In this document: positions 36,744-45,874 of the stretch, one piece after another
How the letters are laid out: every line of letters begins with the position of its first letter
Position numbering within the stretch: the stretch's first letter is position 1
NCBI RefSeq assembly: GCF_022398325.1
Contig: NZ_JAKEVD010000001.1
Location: 1-64,000, forward strand
Reading direction: 5' to 3'
DNA from: Shewanella sp. Isolate13
Lineage (GTDB): Bacteria; Pseudomonadota; Gammaproteobacteria; Enterobacterales; Shewanellaceae
Length of the DNA: 64,000 nt
Translations under genes and position numbers: made by a program
Notes under the pieces: generated by a model
The model's database searches: none
Seen by the model: only the letters and a program-made list of their open reading frames with translations
What the model was told of the DNA's origin: nothing

Positions 36744-38024
36744 TTAAACAGCTTTTTCCAGCGCCTGTGCGACATCGGCAATGATGTCATCGATATGCTC
36801 TATCCCCACCGAAATTCGCACTAAATCTTCGCTCACTCCCGCTTTAGCCAGCTCTTTGGCATCCAACTGCCTATGGGTAGTCGATGCGGGGTGACAGGCC
36901 AGCGACTTGGCATCACCGATATTAACCAGACGCAGTATCATCTGCAGGGCATCGATAAAACGGCCACCAGCGACCTTACCATCATCGGATTTTATGCCGA
37001 AGCTGATGATCCCCGATGCCTTGCCGCCAGTAATTTTATGGCAGTTATCTTGGAAAGGACTGTTTTCCAATGCACCATAGTTAACCCAGCTTACCTTAGG
37101 GTGTGACTCAAGGTACTGAGCAAGTGCTAAGGCGTTGTCACAATGGCGCTCCATCCGCAGTGCCAGTGTCTCTAACCCCTGTAGCAGTAAGAACGCACTC
37201 TGGGGCGACAACGCAGCACCGGTATTACGTAGCGGCACCACGCGGCAGCGGCCAATAAAAGCCGCAGGCCCAAAGGCCTGGGTATAGACCACGCCATGAT
37301 AAGAAGGATCCGGCTCATTGAGCAATGCGAAGCGTTTTGGCTGCGCCGCCCAGTCGAACTTACCACTATCAATAATCACGCCGCCAATAGTCGTGCCATG
37401 GCCACCGATATATTTAGTTAACGAATGAATAACGATATCGGCACCATGTTCAAATGGCTTACACAAAACTGGCGTGGCCACCGTATTATCGACAATTAAC
37501 GGCACGCCATGTTTATGGGCGATTTCTGCTAGGCGCTGCAAATCGACGATATTGCCCGCTGGGTTACCGATAGACTCACAAAACAGCGCCTTAGTGTTAT
37601 CGTCAATCAAGGCTTCTAGCTGCTCGAAATCATCGAATGCCGCCATACGTACTTCAACGCCTTGGCGCGGCAAGGTATGGGCAAATAGATTATAGGTGCC
37701 ACCATAGAGCTGACTGGTGCTAACAATATTGTCACCGACTTGAGTCAGAGCCTGAATCGCATAGGTGATTGCTGCCATGCCAGAAGCCAGCGCCAAGGCA
37801 CCGATGCCTCCCTCTATCGCCGCAAGACGCTGCTCCAGTACATCTGTGGTGGGATTCATGATACGGGTGTAGATATTACCCGGCACTTTCAGATCGAATA
37901 GATCGGCACCGTGCTGAGTATCATCAAAGGTATATGAAGTGGTCTGATAAATAGGAACGGCTGCAGCCTTAGTAGTCGATTCCGATTCATATCCGTGGTG
38001 CAGCGCTAAAGATTCGAGTTTCAT
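36744..38024 (-). CDS. metY: O-acetylhomoserine sulfhydrylase
   Basis: PLP enzyme of the Cys/Met metabolism family, 426 residues from ATG 38024 (MKLESLALHHGY), the usual size for MetY. It makes homocysteine from O-acetylhomoserine and sulfide. SLTKYIGGHGTTIGG contains the PLP lysine, and the N-terminal AAAVPIYQTTSYTFDD and the later NYGALENSPFQDNCHK fit the long OAH-sulfhydrylase class rather than cystathionine synthase. A frame start at 38075 would overlap the MetJ operator and is rejected. MetJ control is predicted from the operator just upstream. Confidence 0.92.
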   Translation of the reverse strand: MKLESLALHHGYESESTTKAAAVPIYQTTSYTFDDTQHGADLFDLKVPGNIYTRIMNPTTDVLEQRLAAIEGGIGALALASGMAAITYAIQALTQVGDNIVSTSQLYGGTYNLFAHTLPRQGVEVRMAAFDDFEQLEALIDDNTKALFCESIGNPAGNIVDLQRLAEIAHKHGVPLIVDNTVATPVLCKPFEHGADIVIHSLTKYIGGHGTTIGGVIIDSGKFDWAAQPKRFALLNEPDPSYHGVVYTQAFGPAAFIGRCRVVPLRNTGAALSPQSAFLLLQGLETLALRMERHCDNALALAQYLESHPKVSWVNYGALENSPFQDNCHKITGGKASGIISFGIKSDDGKVAGGRFIDALQMILRLVNIGDAKSLACHPASTTHRQLDAKELAKAGVSEDLVRISVGIEHIDDIIADVAQALEKAV

Positions 38025-38069
38025 CGCGTCATATCCTATTTCATTGATTGAAATAGCAACATAACAGTT

Positions 38070-38085
38070 AGCCATCTAGAAGTCT
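38070..38085. promoter_or_regulatory. MetJ operator of metY
   Basis: Two adjacent 8-bp met boxes, AGCCATCT and AGAAGTCT (AGACTTCT and AGATGGCT on the coding strand), match AGACGTCT at 7/8 and 6/8. It is 46 bp before the metY ATG. MetJ with S-adenosylmethionine would repress here. Confidence 0.75.
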
Positions 38086-38135
38086 AAGCAAAAGTTGCTG
38101 TCTCCCTCGATGGCCGAATAAGGCGTTAATTGAGT

Positions 38136-38660
38136 TTAGATCTGCTCTAACATCCGTGGTTCAAACTGCTCTGGTGTGATGGTTAATCCCAACGCTGCGA
38201 TCTTGTCATTTAACTGCGCGAGATCCTTTTCCACCGTAGATATGGTGAGCGTGTTGTCATCAAGGCTGTAGACCTGCTTTAGACTGGCAAAATAGAAGCT
38301 CAAGATGATAAAGGCGTTCACCTCTTCATTGTCGGCAGCCTGTTTGATCTTAGCTAACTTGCGATAGATCTGATTATGTAGCTGCTTTAAGCGCCAAACG
38401 TAATACACCTCTCGCATAAAGGGCTTCTGCTTTTGGCTATTGAGTACACCTCCACAGGTGAACATCGCGAGGATGACGCCGATCAGATTCAGGTGGAAGT
38501 TACCGGTAGACTCACCGCTCACCGTCTCGGTGGCGCCAAAAAAGTGGATCAGCACACTGCCGTATACTAGCGCCAATATCGCCAGACTCGCCACAAAGCC
38601 CATAATTACTAAGTTAGTATTTTTACGGTAGGTCTGCTTATCAATATCCATCAACTGCAT
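38136..38660 (-). CDS. Membrane protein, DUF3087-like
   Basis: A 174-residue protein with two N-terminal TM helices (about 18-40 and 54-73). It is followed by a basic amphipathic region (RLKQLHNQIYRKLAKIKQ) and a helical cytoplasmic tail. The opening DIDKQTYRKNTNLVI matches what I remember of DUF3087, whose function is unknown. It lies between metT and metY, divergent from metT and upstream of metY, but whether it belongs to the methionine regulon is unclear. Confidence 0.72.
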   Translation of the reverse strand: MQLMDIDKQTYRKNTNLVIMGFVASLAILALVYGSVLIHFFGATETVSGESTGNFHLNLIGVILAMFTCGGVLNSQKQKPFMREVYYVWRLKQLHNQIYRKLAKIKQAADNEEVNAFIILSFYFASLKQVYSLDDNTLTISTVEKDLAQLNDKIAALGLTITPEQFEPRMLEQI

Positions 38661-39088
38661 GATTCATCTCTTTTATTTCTAGTTTGAGCCTCTGACTTAG
38701 CGCTCTGAAAAAGCCTACTCTCATTCAGTGTAAGCTGATTAAGCGCACTCGCGGCACCGATTATCTGTAGGAGCTTAACATTGAAAGCTAAAGCCTAAAT
38801 GAATTATCGTTAAATTTAATCACTATAGCCCAGCGATCACTTCAATTTATAACCACGGCCTATGTTCGTTAAAGTGAAAAGGTTTGTGTTTCCCTACCAA
38901 AATTGGCAACTTAAGCCATTAATTAAGAATTGACTTAAATAGTGATAACTAACCCAACCGAGTTCACAACTTTCGTCAAAGTCACTATTAGCAGTAAAAA
39001 CATCTAGACGTCTAAATTGACAGACGTCTTTCGATCTCATATCCTCTCATCCATTGAGATGTACCATTCTATAAATTAGCCTAGGCTG
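38661..39088. other. Divergent regulatory region of the methionine locus
   Basis: 428 bp without a gene. The right end carries the MetJ boxes and promoter of metT. The left part, toward the DUF3087-like gene, shows no recognisable site. Confidence 0.5.
38998..39029. promoter_or_regulatory. MetJ operator array of metT
   Basis: Phased 8-mers AAACATCT, AGACGTCT (39006-39013), AAATTGAC and AGACGTCT (39022-39029). Two are exact met boxes. TTGACA at 39017-39022 and TATCCT at 39040-39045 form a 17-bp-spaced promoter covered by the array. Confidence 0.93.
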
Positions 39089-40507
39089 ATGAGTAGTTTG
39101 TTCCAGCTAGGAGGGCAATGGGAACAATGGTTCGAAGACAGGTTTAAGATAAGAGAGATAACATTGACGACTTCCAATAATGCCCAAAATGCTGCAGCAA
39201 GCTCTGCACCATCGTTTTTAGCCCTAACGCCACTATTTCTGTTTCTAGCACTTTTTATCGGTGCAGGCGTTTACTTTCAAAGCCAAGGCGTAGACTTTGC
39301 CTTCTATCAACTGCCGAGCGTAGTGGCGATTCTCCCTGCCATTATTTTCGCCATTCTGATCTCAAAGCAGAAGCTTAACCAGTCAATCGAAACCTTTTTA
39401 GGCGGTATTGGCCACTCAAATATCATCGCCATGTGTATGATCTATTTGTTGGCAGGCGCTTTTGCAGCAGTAGCTAAAGCGACTGGCGGTGTCGATGCGA
39501 CTGTCGCACTGGGTCTATCTTTAGTGCCTTCAAACCTACTGTTACCTGGCTTTTTTGTAATAGCTGCCTTTATCGCAACGGCCATGGGTACCTCTATGGG
39601 CACCATCGCTGCGGTAGCCCCCATTGCACTAGGCGTTGCCAATGAAGCACAAATCGATTTAGCGATTATGGCGGGCGCGGTGATCTCTGGCGCGCTATTT
39701 GGTGACAACCTATCTATCATCTCTGACACCACGATTGCGGCGACCCGTACTCAGGGCTGTCATATGAAAGACAAGTTTAAAGAAAACCTGATTTTCGCGA
39801 TTCCGGCCTCTATCATCACCTTGGTGCTATTTACCCTAGCAGGTCAGGGACAGGCTGATGTTGCCCCACAAGATGTTGACTTCATCAAGGTCATTCCTTA
39901 CCTAACGATTCTATTTTTAGCGGTCGCAGGTCTTAACGTATTTATCGTATTGACCATAGGTATTTTACTGGCTGGTATTACAGGCATCGCCACCATGGAT
40001 TATGGCGTCATTCAGTTTGGCCAAGATATCTACGCAGGTTTTGGGAGCATGCAGGAGATCTTTATCCTGTCGATGTTAGTCGGTGGTCTAGCGGCGCTGA
40101 TGCAGCAGCAAGGTGGCCTAGCATTTGTAAACCAGCAGATTGAAAAACTAATCGCCCGTTTCTCAAAGGCGAAAGGTGAAGCGTCGTGCCGCGCATCAGA
40201 GCTAGGTATGGCGGCGATTGTGGCAGCGACCAACACATGTGTCGCTAACAACACTGTATCGATTGTCGTAACCGGTGATATTGCCAAAGAGCTCGCCCAG
40301 AAGCACGGTGTAACACCAAAGCGTGCAGCAAGCGTACTAGATATCTTCTCCTGTATTGTTCAGGGTCTTATCCCTTACGGCGCACAGGCACTCTTGGTTG
40401 CCTCTACATTTAGCCTGTCACCACTCGATGTTGTGACTCACGCTTGGTACTGCATGATCTTAGCCGTAGTGGCAGTCGCGATAGTTAGCTTGCGTAAACG
40501 CAAATAA
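39089..40507 (+). CDS. metT: Methionine transporter, NhaC superfamily (predicted)
   Basis: An integral membrane protein of 472 residues from ATG 39089 with about 11 helices, of the NhaC-type antiporter superfamily. NhaC-like proteins preceded by met boxes have been proposed as methionine transporters (MetT), and the perfect MetJ operator here supports that over Na+/H+ exchange. Two starts are possible. ATG 39089 has little ribosome site. TTG 39164 (codon 26) has AAGAGAG upstream and would begin LTTSNNAQNA, removing a hydrophilic 25-residue lead. If TTG is used, a nine-codon reading frame with a strong ribosome site precedes it. Helical blocks include GATKAT-like AKATGGVDATVALG and GDNLSIISDTTIAATRTQG. 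Confidence 0.88.
   Translation: MSSLFQLGGQWEQWFEDRFKIREITLTTSNNAQNAAASSAPSFLALTPLFLFLALFIGAGVYFQSQGVDFAFYQLPSVVAILPAIIFAILISKQKLNQSIETFLGGIGHSNIIAMCMIYLLAGAFAAVAKATGGVDATVALGLSLVPSNLLLPGFFVIAAFIATAMGTSMGTIAAVAPIALGVANEAQIDLAIMAGAVISGALFGDNLSIISDTTIAATRTQGCHMKDKFKENLIFAIPASIITLVLFTLAGQGQADVAPQDVDFIKVIPYLTILFLAVAGLNVFIVLTIGILLAGITGIATMDYGVIQFGQDIYAGFGSMQEIFILSMLVGGLAALMQQQGGLAFVNQQIEKLIARFSKAKGEASCRASELGMAAIVAATNTCVANNTVSIVVTGDIAKELAQKHGVTPKRAASVLDIFSCIVQGLIPYGAQALLVASTFSLSPLDVVTHAWYCMILAVVAVAIVSLRKRK
39118..39147 (+). CDS. Possible leader peptide before metT (MGTMVRRQV)
   Basis: AGGAGGG lies directly upstream of ATG 39118, the best ribosome site in this region. The frame encodes nine residues, two of them Met, and ends at TAA 39145-39147, 16 bp before TTG 39164. 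It is out of frame with metT. It may be a leader peptide or chance, and it depends on metT starting at TTG. Confidence 0.35.
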   Translation: MGTMVRRQV

Positions 40508-40555
40508 TCAGGCAACTTATAGGGTAGTTTTACAAGAACATATTCGAATCGATAG

Positions 40556-40585
40556 AGGAGTACATGGATATGTACTCCTTTTTTT
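40556..40585 (+). terminator. Terminator of metT
   Basis: Stem AGGAGTACAT/ATGTACTCCT (40556-40565 with 40570-40579), a 4-nt loop and a run of T. Confidence 0.93.
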
Positions 40586-40623
40586 GTGGCTCACGCTAAC
40601 AAAAACACCCAACATGGATCAAT

Positions 40624-41337
40624 ATGGACGACAACATACAGCGCCAGTCAATGCAATACGATCTTCACCGTCTTGTGGTGCTCAGTATTTTCATTGGTGC
40701 GCTCATCGCCGCAGCCGGTGTTTTCTCCTCCGTCTGGTTTGAATATCAACACTCAGGCCTCAAAGTACTCAACACCCGCCCGGATCAACTCGGGGACTAT
40801 ACCTACACGCCCCTCGCCTTTGTCTATAACATCTCTTTAATGGTAGCGGGGCTGTGCATCATGCTATCCATGCTCGGTCTCTACCTGTTAAAGCTTGGTA
40901 ACTTTAGCCATTACCTATCCGTTACTGGCGCATGGGTCGGTCTGGCGGTGATCTTAATGGGCATGTTTCCGATTAACTATATTGAGCTACATAGGTTCGT
41001 CTCCACCTGCTACCTAATCGGCACTGTGGTGATGTTTTTCCTTTGTATCAGCGACAAGTTCAACCATCACTCGATATGTAGCTGGCCAGTGTTCTTTTTC
41101 AGTATTTTAGGTTTTATTGCAGCATCGGTACTGATATTTCAGTTAAACTGGCGCATCTTGGATTTCCCCCCCTGTGAGAATCACAGTTATAAACAGCCCT
41201 ATTGCTGGGTCGCGATCACCATGTGGCTGCTGACTAATATCATTATGCTGTGGTGTCTTTCGTTTGCATGGAATATCCGTAACATAGCCATTAAAAGCTA
41301 TCTAGCTCTGTCACAAAGCTACTTAGCAGGTGATTAG
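40624..41337 (+). CDS. Six-helix membrane protein (DUF998-like)
   Basis: A 237-residue inner-membrane protein with about six hydrophobic segments, beginning LVVLSIFIGALIAAAGVF and SLMVAGLCIMLSMLGLYLL. The spacing and short loops recall DUF998 (6-TM) proteins, whose function is not established; that assignment is tentative. The rluF-like gene starts 11 bp after the stop, so the two are likely cotranscribed. Confidence 0.68.
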   Translation: MDDNIQRQSMQYDLHRLVVLSIFIGALIAAAGVFSSVWFEYQHSGLKVLNTRPDQLGDYTYTPLAFVYNISLMVAGLCIMLSMLGLYLLKLGNFSHYLSVTGAWVGLAVILMGMFPINYIELHRFVSTCYLIGTVVMFFLCISDKFNHHSICSWPVFFFSILGFIAASVLIFQLNWRILDFPPCENHSYKQPYCWVAITMWLLTNIIMLWCLSFAWNIRNIAIKSYLALSQSYLAGD

Positions 41338-41348
41338 TAATAGACCCC

Positions 41349-42083
41349 ATGAGACTCGCAAAATACCTTGCCTTAACCGGCTGCTGTTCCCGCCGCGCCG
41401 CGACCCGTTTAATAAGGGATGGCCAAGTTCGTATCGATGATCGCTTAGCCAATCATGTTGACAGTGTAACCCTTATCGACACGCCTGAAGGACAGCGCTG
41501 CATTGAGCTGATCTATGTTAACGATAAAGCCGTTCGCCCCGTCGAAGCCAAGGCCTATTGGTTATTTAATAAAGCCGTTGGCACCGACAGCCGACTGCTC
41601 GACCATCTTCCCAACAGCTTAATACATCTGTTGCCTGAGTCACCGCGACTCTACCCCATCGGCCGCCTCGATAAAGACAGCCGTGGCTTACTGATCTTAA
41701 CCAACGATGGCGAGCTAACCTACAAGCTGATGCACCCCGACTTTGGCCACGCTAAGACCTACCATGTGCAGCTCGACCGCGATTTTGATGATAATTTTCT
41801 TACCAGCATGGCTGCAGGAGTGAGTTATAAAGATGTCACCACCTTGCCTTGTATCATGCAGCGTTTAGCTGCTGATAAGTATCAGATCATCTTAACTCAG
41901 GGGCTGAATCGCCAAATACGCCGTATGTCTCAGGCTTTGGGGTTTAAAGTTATCGACCTTAAACGGGTATCGATTCAGAGTTTACAGTTAGGGGATTTGG
42001 CAGAGGGTGCTATGAGGCCTCTGAGTTCTGCAGAGTTAGCAGATTTGTTGGATTCTGTTGGCTCAGTTGAAGGTTCGAATTAA
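41349..42083 (+). CDS. rluF: Pseudouridine synthase, RsuA/RluF family
   Basis: Converts uridine to pseudouridine in rRNA. An N-terminal S4 RNA-binding domain (about 1-60, RLAKYLALTGCCSRRAATRLI) is followed by the catalytic domain with the essential Asp in YPIGRLDKDSRGLLILTND (about residue 107), KTYHVQLD and LNRQIRRMSQALG. It has 244 residues, and the QGLNRQIRRM pattern fits RluF-like rather than RsuA, but the exact target (23S U2604 in E. coli) is inferred. Confidence 0.82.
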   Translation: MRLAKYLALTGCCSRRAATRLIRDGQVRIDDRLANHVDSVTLIDTPEGQRCIELIYVNDKAVRPVEAKAYWLFNKAVGTDSRLLDHLPNSLIHLLPESPRLYPIGRLDKDSRGLLILTNDGELTYKLMHPDFGHAKTYHVQLDRDFDDNFLTSMAAGVSYKDVTTLPCIMQRLAADKYQIILTQGLNRQIRRMSQALGFKVIDLKRVSIQSLQLGDLAEGAMRPLSSAELADLLDSVGSVEGSN

Positions 42084-42176
42084 CCATTAAACTTTGTCTT
42101 ACCAAGCTGCGCTTGATTACTTAAACGTATTGTTCAGACGAGTTTGAACTGGAAACCCAAACCACCAAAGATCAAA

Positions 42177-42207
42177 AAAGCCGAAACACTTTCATGTTTC
42201 GGCTTTT
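42177..42207 (+). terminator. Bidirectional terminator of rluF and the S46 peptidase gene
   Basis: A 13-bp stem (42177-42189 region with 42195-42207) with flanking A and T runs on both sides. It separates convergent genes, and both can use it. Confidence 0.85.
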
Positions 42208-42242
42208 GCATCCAAAAGGCTACCTAATCATAGCCAATATGA

Positions 42243-44399
42243 TTAATGCACAATTTCCATCTCTTCTAGAAGGTTATCGGCATTATCCAGATACTTCATT
42301 ACCCAAAGCATATAACGGCTATCCACTTGGATAGAACGGTTAGTCTCGGTATCGTAACCCCAGTCACCGATAATACTCTCGTAAACACCATCAAACAGAA
42401 GGCCAACTAACTCGGCGCGACCATTTAACGTGGGTGAACCTGAGTTACCACCTGTGGTATCGAGAGTCGACAGGAAGTTAACCGGCACAGAGTCCAGTGA
42501 CTTCACATAGTAATCACCGTACTGCTTGTTGGCGATAAGCTCTAACTCTTTAGCTGGTGCGTTAAATGGCTCAACACCCGTGTCTTTCGCCAAAATACCT
42601 TCTAGACGGGTAAATGGCTCAGCGTAAAGGCCATCTTCAGGCGAGTAACCTTTCACATGACCCACAGTCACACGTAGGCTTGAGTTTGCATCGGCGTAAA
42701 CAGGCTTACCGAGCTCGCGGTTATAGGCGATGATGGCATCCATATACATAGGACGTACCTTCATTAGCTCACCCGCTAACTGCTTTTTCTCTTTCTCACG
42801 CTTCATGTTTTCATCATAGGTCGCTACCGCGTACTGAATGAAGGGATCGTTTGACTTGTTGAACTCGGCAACAGACTTATCCATCCACGCTAGGCGCACT
42901 TCTTTGTCAGAAAGCGTTGTATTGGCATACATCTTATCTAGGGTCTTGTTGAGCTTAGCCCCATCGAAGTTATCGGTGATCCCAAAGGCTTTATCGAACG
43001 CGGGTAGGCGCTGCTCCTTTGGTAATGCCGCGTAGCGAGTAATTAAGTCCGCTAGCATAGCTTTATCAACACTGGCTGCATAACGGCGCTCGATACGCTC
43101 CATGCCCGAGGTAAAACGAGTCATATCACGGTCTTGATAACCAGGCTCACGCTCCATATCAGGCAGGGCTTTTTCATTAGCCAGACGATATAAACGGTTT
43201 GCAGTGCTCATCATGGTGCTGTAACCCATGTAGCCCAGTAGCAGATCGCGCTCTTGGCCTTGCTGGCTCTTGGCGATTAACTTATCAAGCTCGGCTAATA
43301 CTTTGCCGTATTGCTGCTTACGCTTGCTGTCGGCGTTAATCCAGTTAGCCAGCTTTTGCTCTAGTGCCTTTCGATCATCGAGCATGGTTGATTTACCGTA
43401 AAACTCGATCATCGAGGTGAAGTTTTTAGCGTAGTTAGCAAGACCTGCAATTGAGCTTTCATACTTGATGCGCTCATCGCTGCCCTCTGGTGCCGCTTCT
43501 TTAATGATCTCGATTAGGCGCTCACGCAAAATCTTGCCTTCTGGATACGCCCACTCAAACTGGTTTTCCACTTCGTTAGCGGTACGGTAACGGTTGGTGC
43601 GGCCAGGATAGCCCGCCACCATGACGAAATCGCCTTCACTGACGCCTTTAGCGGATACTTTCAAGAAACTCTTCGGCTCAAAAGGTACGTTATCTTTACT
43701 GAAATCTGCAGGCTTGCCGTCTTTCGATACATAGGCGCGATAGAATGAGTAGTCGCCTGTGTGGCGTGGCCACATCCAGTTATCGACATCGCCGCCGTAC
43801 TTACCCACGCTTGCAGCTGGGTTATATACGAGGCGCACATCTCGGATCTCTAACTGCTTAACGAGATAATATTCCAGACCACCGTGGAAGCTATATACCT
43901 TACAACGGTAGCCGTCCTCTTTCTCACACTCGGCCACTAAGCCTTTCTCTTTCTGCTCTACGCCTTTGTAAAACGCATTACCAGTTTTGTCTTCAAGGCC
44001 ATCTTTGACCTTGTTAGTCACATCGACAACACTTTCTGTCACGTATACGCGCGAGCCGGGGGTTGCTGGCAGTTCATCAGCAAATGTCTTAGCTAAGAAG
44101 CCGTCACGCAGCAGGTTGTTCTCTGGTGTTGAGTTGTATTGGATTGAGCCGTAAGCGCAGTGATGGTTAGTCACAACTAGCCCTTTTGGAGAAACGAACG
44201 ACGCAGTACAGCCACCTAGGCTGATCACGGCATTCATTGGAAATTCGGTGAGTTTTGAAATCGAGTTAACATCGATCTCTAACCCTTTTGCCTTAAGTTC
44301 ATCAGCCATAGCAGGCAGCTGATAAGGCTGCCACATACCTTCGTCAGCTACTGCGCCAAATGAGGTCGCGATAGCCGCTGTCAAAAGCCATTTTTTCAT
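42243..44399 (-). CDS. S46 family dipeptidyl-peptidase (DPP7/DPP11-like)
   Basis: A secreted serine peptidase of 718 residues. Signal peptide about 1-18 (ending VADEG). The catalytic His is in TNHHCAYGSIQ (about residue 79) and the Ser in TTGGNSGSPTLNG (about 650). It releases dipeptides from peptide N-termini in the periplasm. After the Ser, LLFDGVYES has Gly where Asp/Glu-specific DPP11 enzymes have Arg, as far as I recall, suggesting DPP7-like cleavage after hydrophobic residues. It is monocistronic, with terminators on both sides. Confidence 0.92.
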   Translation of the reverse strand: MKKWLLTAAIATSFGAVADEGMWQPYQLPAMADELKAKGLEIDVNSISKLTEFPMNAVISLGGCTASFVSPKGLVVTNHHCAYGSIQYNSTPENNLLRDGFLAKTFADELPATPGSRVYVTESVVDVTNKVKDGLEDKTGNAFYKGVEQKEKGLVAECEKEDGYRCKVYSFHGGLEYYLVKQLEIRDVRLVYNPAASVGKYGGDVDNWMWPRHTGDYSFYRAYVSKDGKPADFSKDNVPFEPKSFLKVSAKGVSEGDFVMVAGYPGRTNRYRTANEVENQFEWAYPEGKILRERLIEIIKEAAPEGSDERIKYESSIAGLANYAKNFTSMIEFYGKSTMLDDRKALEQKLANWINADSKRKQQYGKVLAELDKLIAKSQQGQERDLLLGYMGYSTMMSTANRLYRLANEKALPDMEREPGYQDRDMTRFTSGMERIERRYAASVDKAMLADLITRYAALPKEQRLPAFDKAFGITDNFDGAKLNKTLDKMYANTTLSDKEVRLAWMDKSVAEFNKSNDPFIQYAVATYDENMKREKEKKQLAGELMKVRPMYMDAIIAYNRELGKPVYADANSSLRVTVGHVKGYSPEDGLYAEPFTRLEGILAKDTGVEPFNAPAKELELIANKQYGDYYVKSLDSVPVNFLSTLDTTGGNSGSPTLNGRAELVGLLFDGVYESIIGDWGYDTETNRSIQVDSRYMLWVMKYLDNADNLLEEMEIVH

Positions 44400-44522
44400 T
44401 TTATAAGTCCATTTTTTTATTTATTAAAATTTTTGTTGGTTGCTTGTCTCTCGATATTCAATTAATAGCGCTGGGCTTAGCCTAAACCGAGCAAAGTCCG
44501 TGCTATTTTTGGGCCATAAAAA

Positions 44523-44567
44523 GCAAAAAAGCCGAGCCCAATATTTTCATATTCGTGCTCGACTTTA
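44523..44567 (-). terminator. Terminator of the aromatic amino-acid permease gene
   Basis: An imperfect stem between GCCGAGC (44531-44537) and GCTCGAC (44556-44562), with a run of T on the minus strand. It sits about 110 bp after the stop. Confidence 0.65.
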
Positions 44568-44674
44568 TCATAAGAAGCGGCGTTGATAACAGCTTCTGAA
44601 TTAATCTCTTACAAAGCTATAACTTTGCATGTATCAGCATAGGGCAGGCCTCTAACGCCTGATGCCAGCATTTA

Positions 44675-45874
44675 CTATAGTGCAACCCATAGCTGAGCCA
44701 GAATAATGGTTAAACCTGCAATGGCCGCTAAACCCAGTGCCGCGTTGCCACCCGATACCTGATAACCACCTAGGTTTTGCTTACGTAGACCCAGTGCCAT
44801 CGCAATCGGTAAGAAGATAATCATCACCACCAGTGGAATGGCAGCGAAGCCTAACACCTTGAAGAAGCCATCTGGGTAGTAAAGCGCACACAATAGTGGT
44901 GGCACAAAGGTCAGTAACCAAGTTTGTGCGCGTCCCTTCCAGCTCTCTTTCGCACGAGTCAGCTCGGCAACATAATCAAACAGGCTCATGGTCACGCCAA
45001 GGAACGAGGTCACCAGTGCTAGGTTGGCAAATAGATCGATGAAGTGCTTCAAAATTGAAGACTCGGCAACGCCCTGCAGCGCTGTTACCAGTAGTGGCAG
45101 AGAGCCATCAAACTCATGGACGGTTTTGCCGCCTAAGGTGCCTAGGGTCACCACTAACCAGAGGATATAGCACACTAGCGGAATGGTCGAACCGATAATC
45201 AATACCTTACGCAGCGACATAGCATCGCCGTCTAGGTAACGCACGATAGTCGCGATACAGACATGGAAACCGAAAGAAGTGAACACGATTGGAATCGCCG
45301 CCAGCCATAGGTTAGTCAGATCACGCCCATCGACTAAGCCTTCGGTGGTGTTGGTCATCATCATGCCCATGTCGACTTCTGGCATCAAGTAGGCGACGAC
45401 AACAACCAGCAGTGCGATCATGGTGCTGAACAACACCCGTGAGACTTTATCGATCCAACCGACACCGACGGCAATGAAGCCACCAAAAACCGCCGTGAAC
45501 ACCAGTACGGCGAGTTGATTGTCCATCTTCATGCCCACCAGTTCCATCTTAGATTCAAGCAGTGAAGAACCGCCCATCAGATAGACCATGGTAAGTGCAA
45601 ACAACAGGCTTAAAAATGAGCCGCCTTGAATAAGCTGACCTAGCTTACCTAAGGTTTTCCCCGTGATGCTATGCAGGTTTAGGCCCACACCGACACGTAG
45701 GTTAATTTCAAGCATTAATAGGGAGGTATAGATAGATACACCCCAAATAGCGATAAGTAAAAGCAGTGCGGGGATGGTGCCTAATGAAGCGGTAGCCAGC
45801 GGTAATGCCAACATGCCACCACCAATTGCCGTGCCAGCAACAATGGCGATAGAGCCAAGTATTTTTGAGTTCAC
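44675..45874 (-). CDS. Aromatic amino-acid permease (HAAAP family, TyrP-like)
   Basis: A proton-coupled aromatic amino-acid symporter of 399 residues with about 11 TM helices. The family start GSIAIVAGTAIGGGMLALP is clear, and the sequence matches TyrP/Mtr/TnaB proteins. Choice between Tyr, Trp and Phe cannot be made by eye, though TyrP is the nearest in feel. The upstream 677-bp gap also holds the Mn riboswitch of the divergent gene. No TyrR box of the form TGTAAA-N6-TTTACA was found. Confidence 0.85.
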   Translation of the reverse strand: MNSKILGSIAIVAGTAIGGGMLALPLATASLGTIPALLLLIAIWGVSIYTSLLMLEINLRVGVGLNLHSITGKTLGKLGQLIQGGSFLSLLFALTMVYLMGGSSLLESKMELVGMKMDNQLAVLVFTAVFGGFIAVGVGWIDKVSRVLFSTMIALLVVVVAYLMPEVDMGMMMTNTTEGLVDGRDLTNLWLAAIPIVFTSFGFHVCIATIVRYLDGDAMSLRKVLIIGSTIPLVCYILWLVVTLGTLGGKTVHEFDGSLPLLVTALQGVAESSILKHFIDLFANLALVTSFLGVTMSLFDYVAELTRAKESWKGRAQTWLLTFVPPLLCALYYPDGFFKVLGFAAIPLVVMIIFLPIAMALGLRKQNLGGYQVSGGNAALGLAAIAGLTIILAQLWVAL

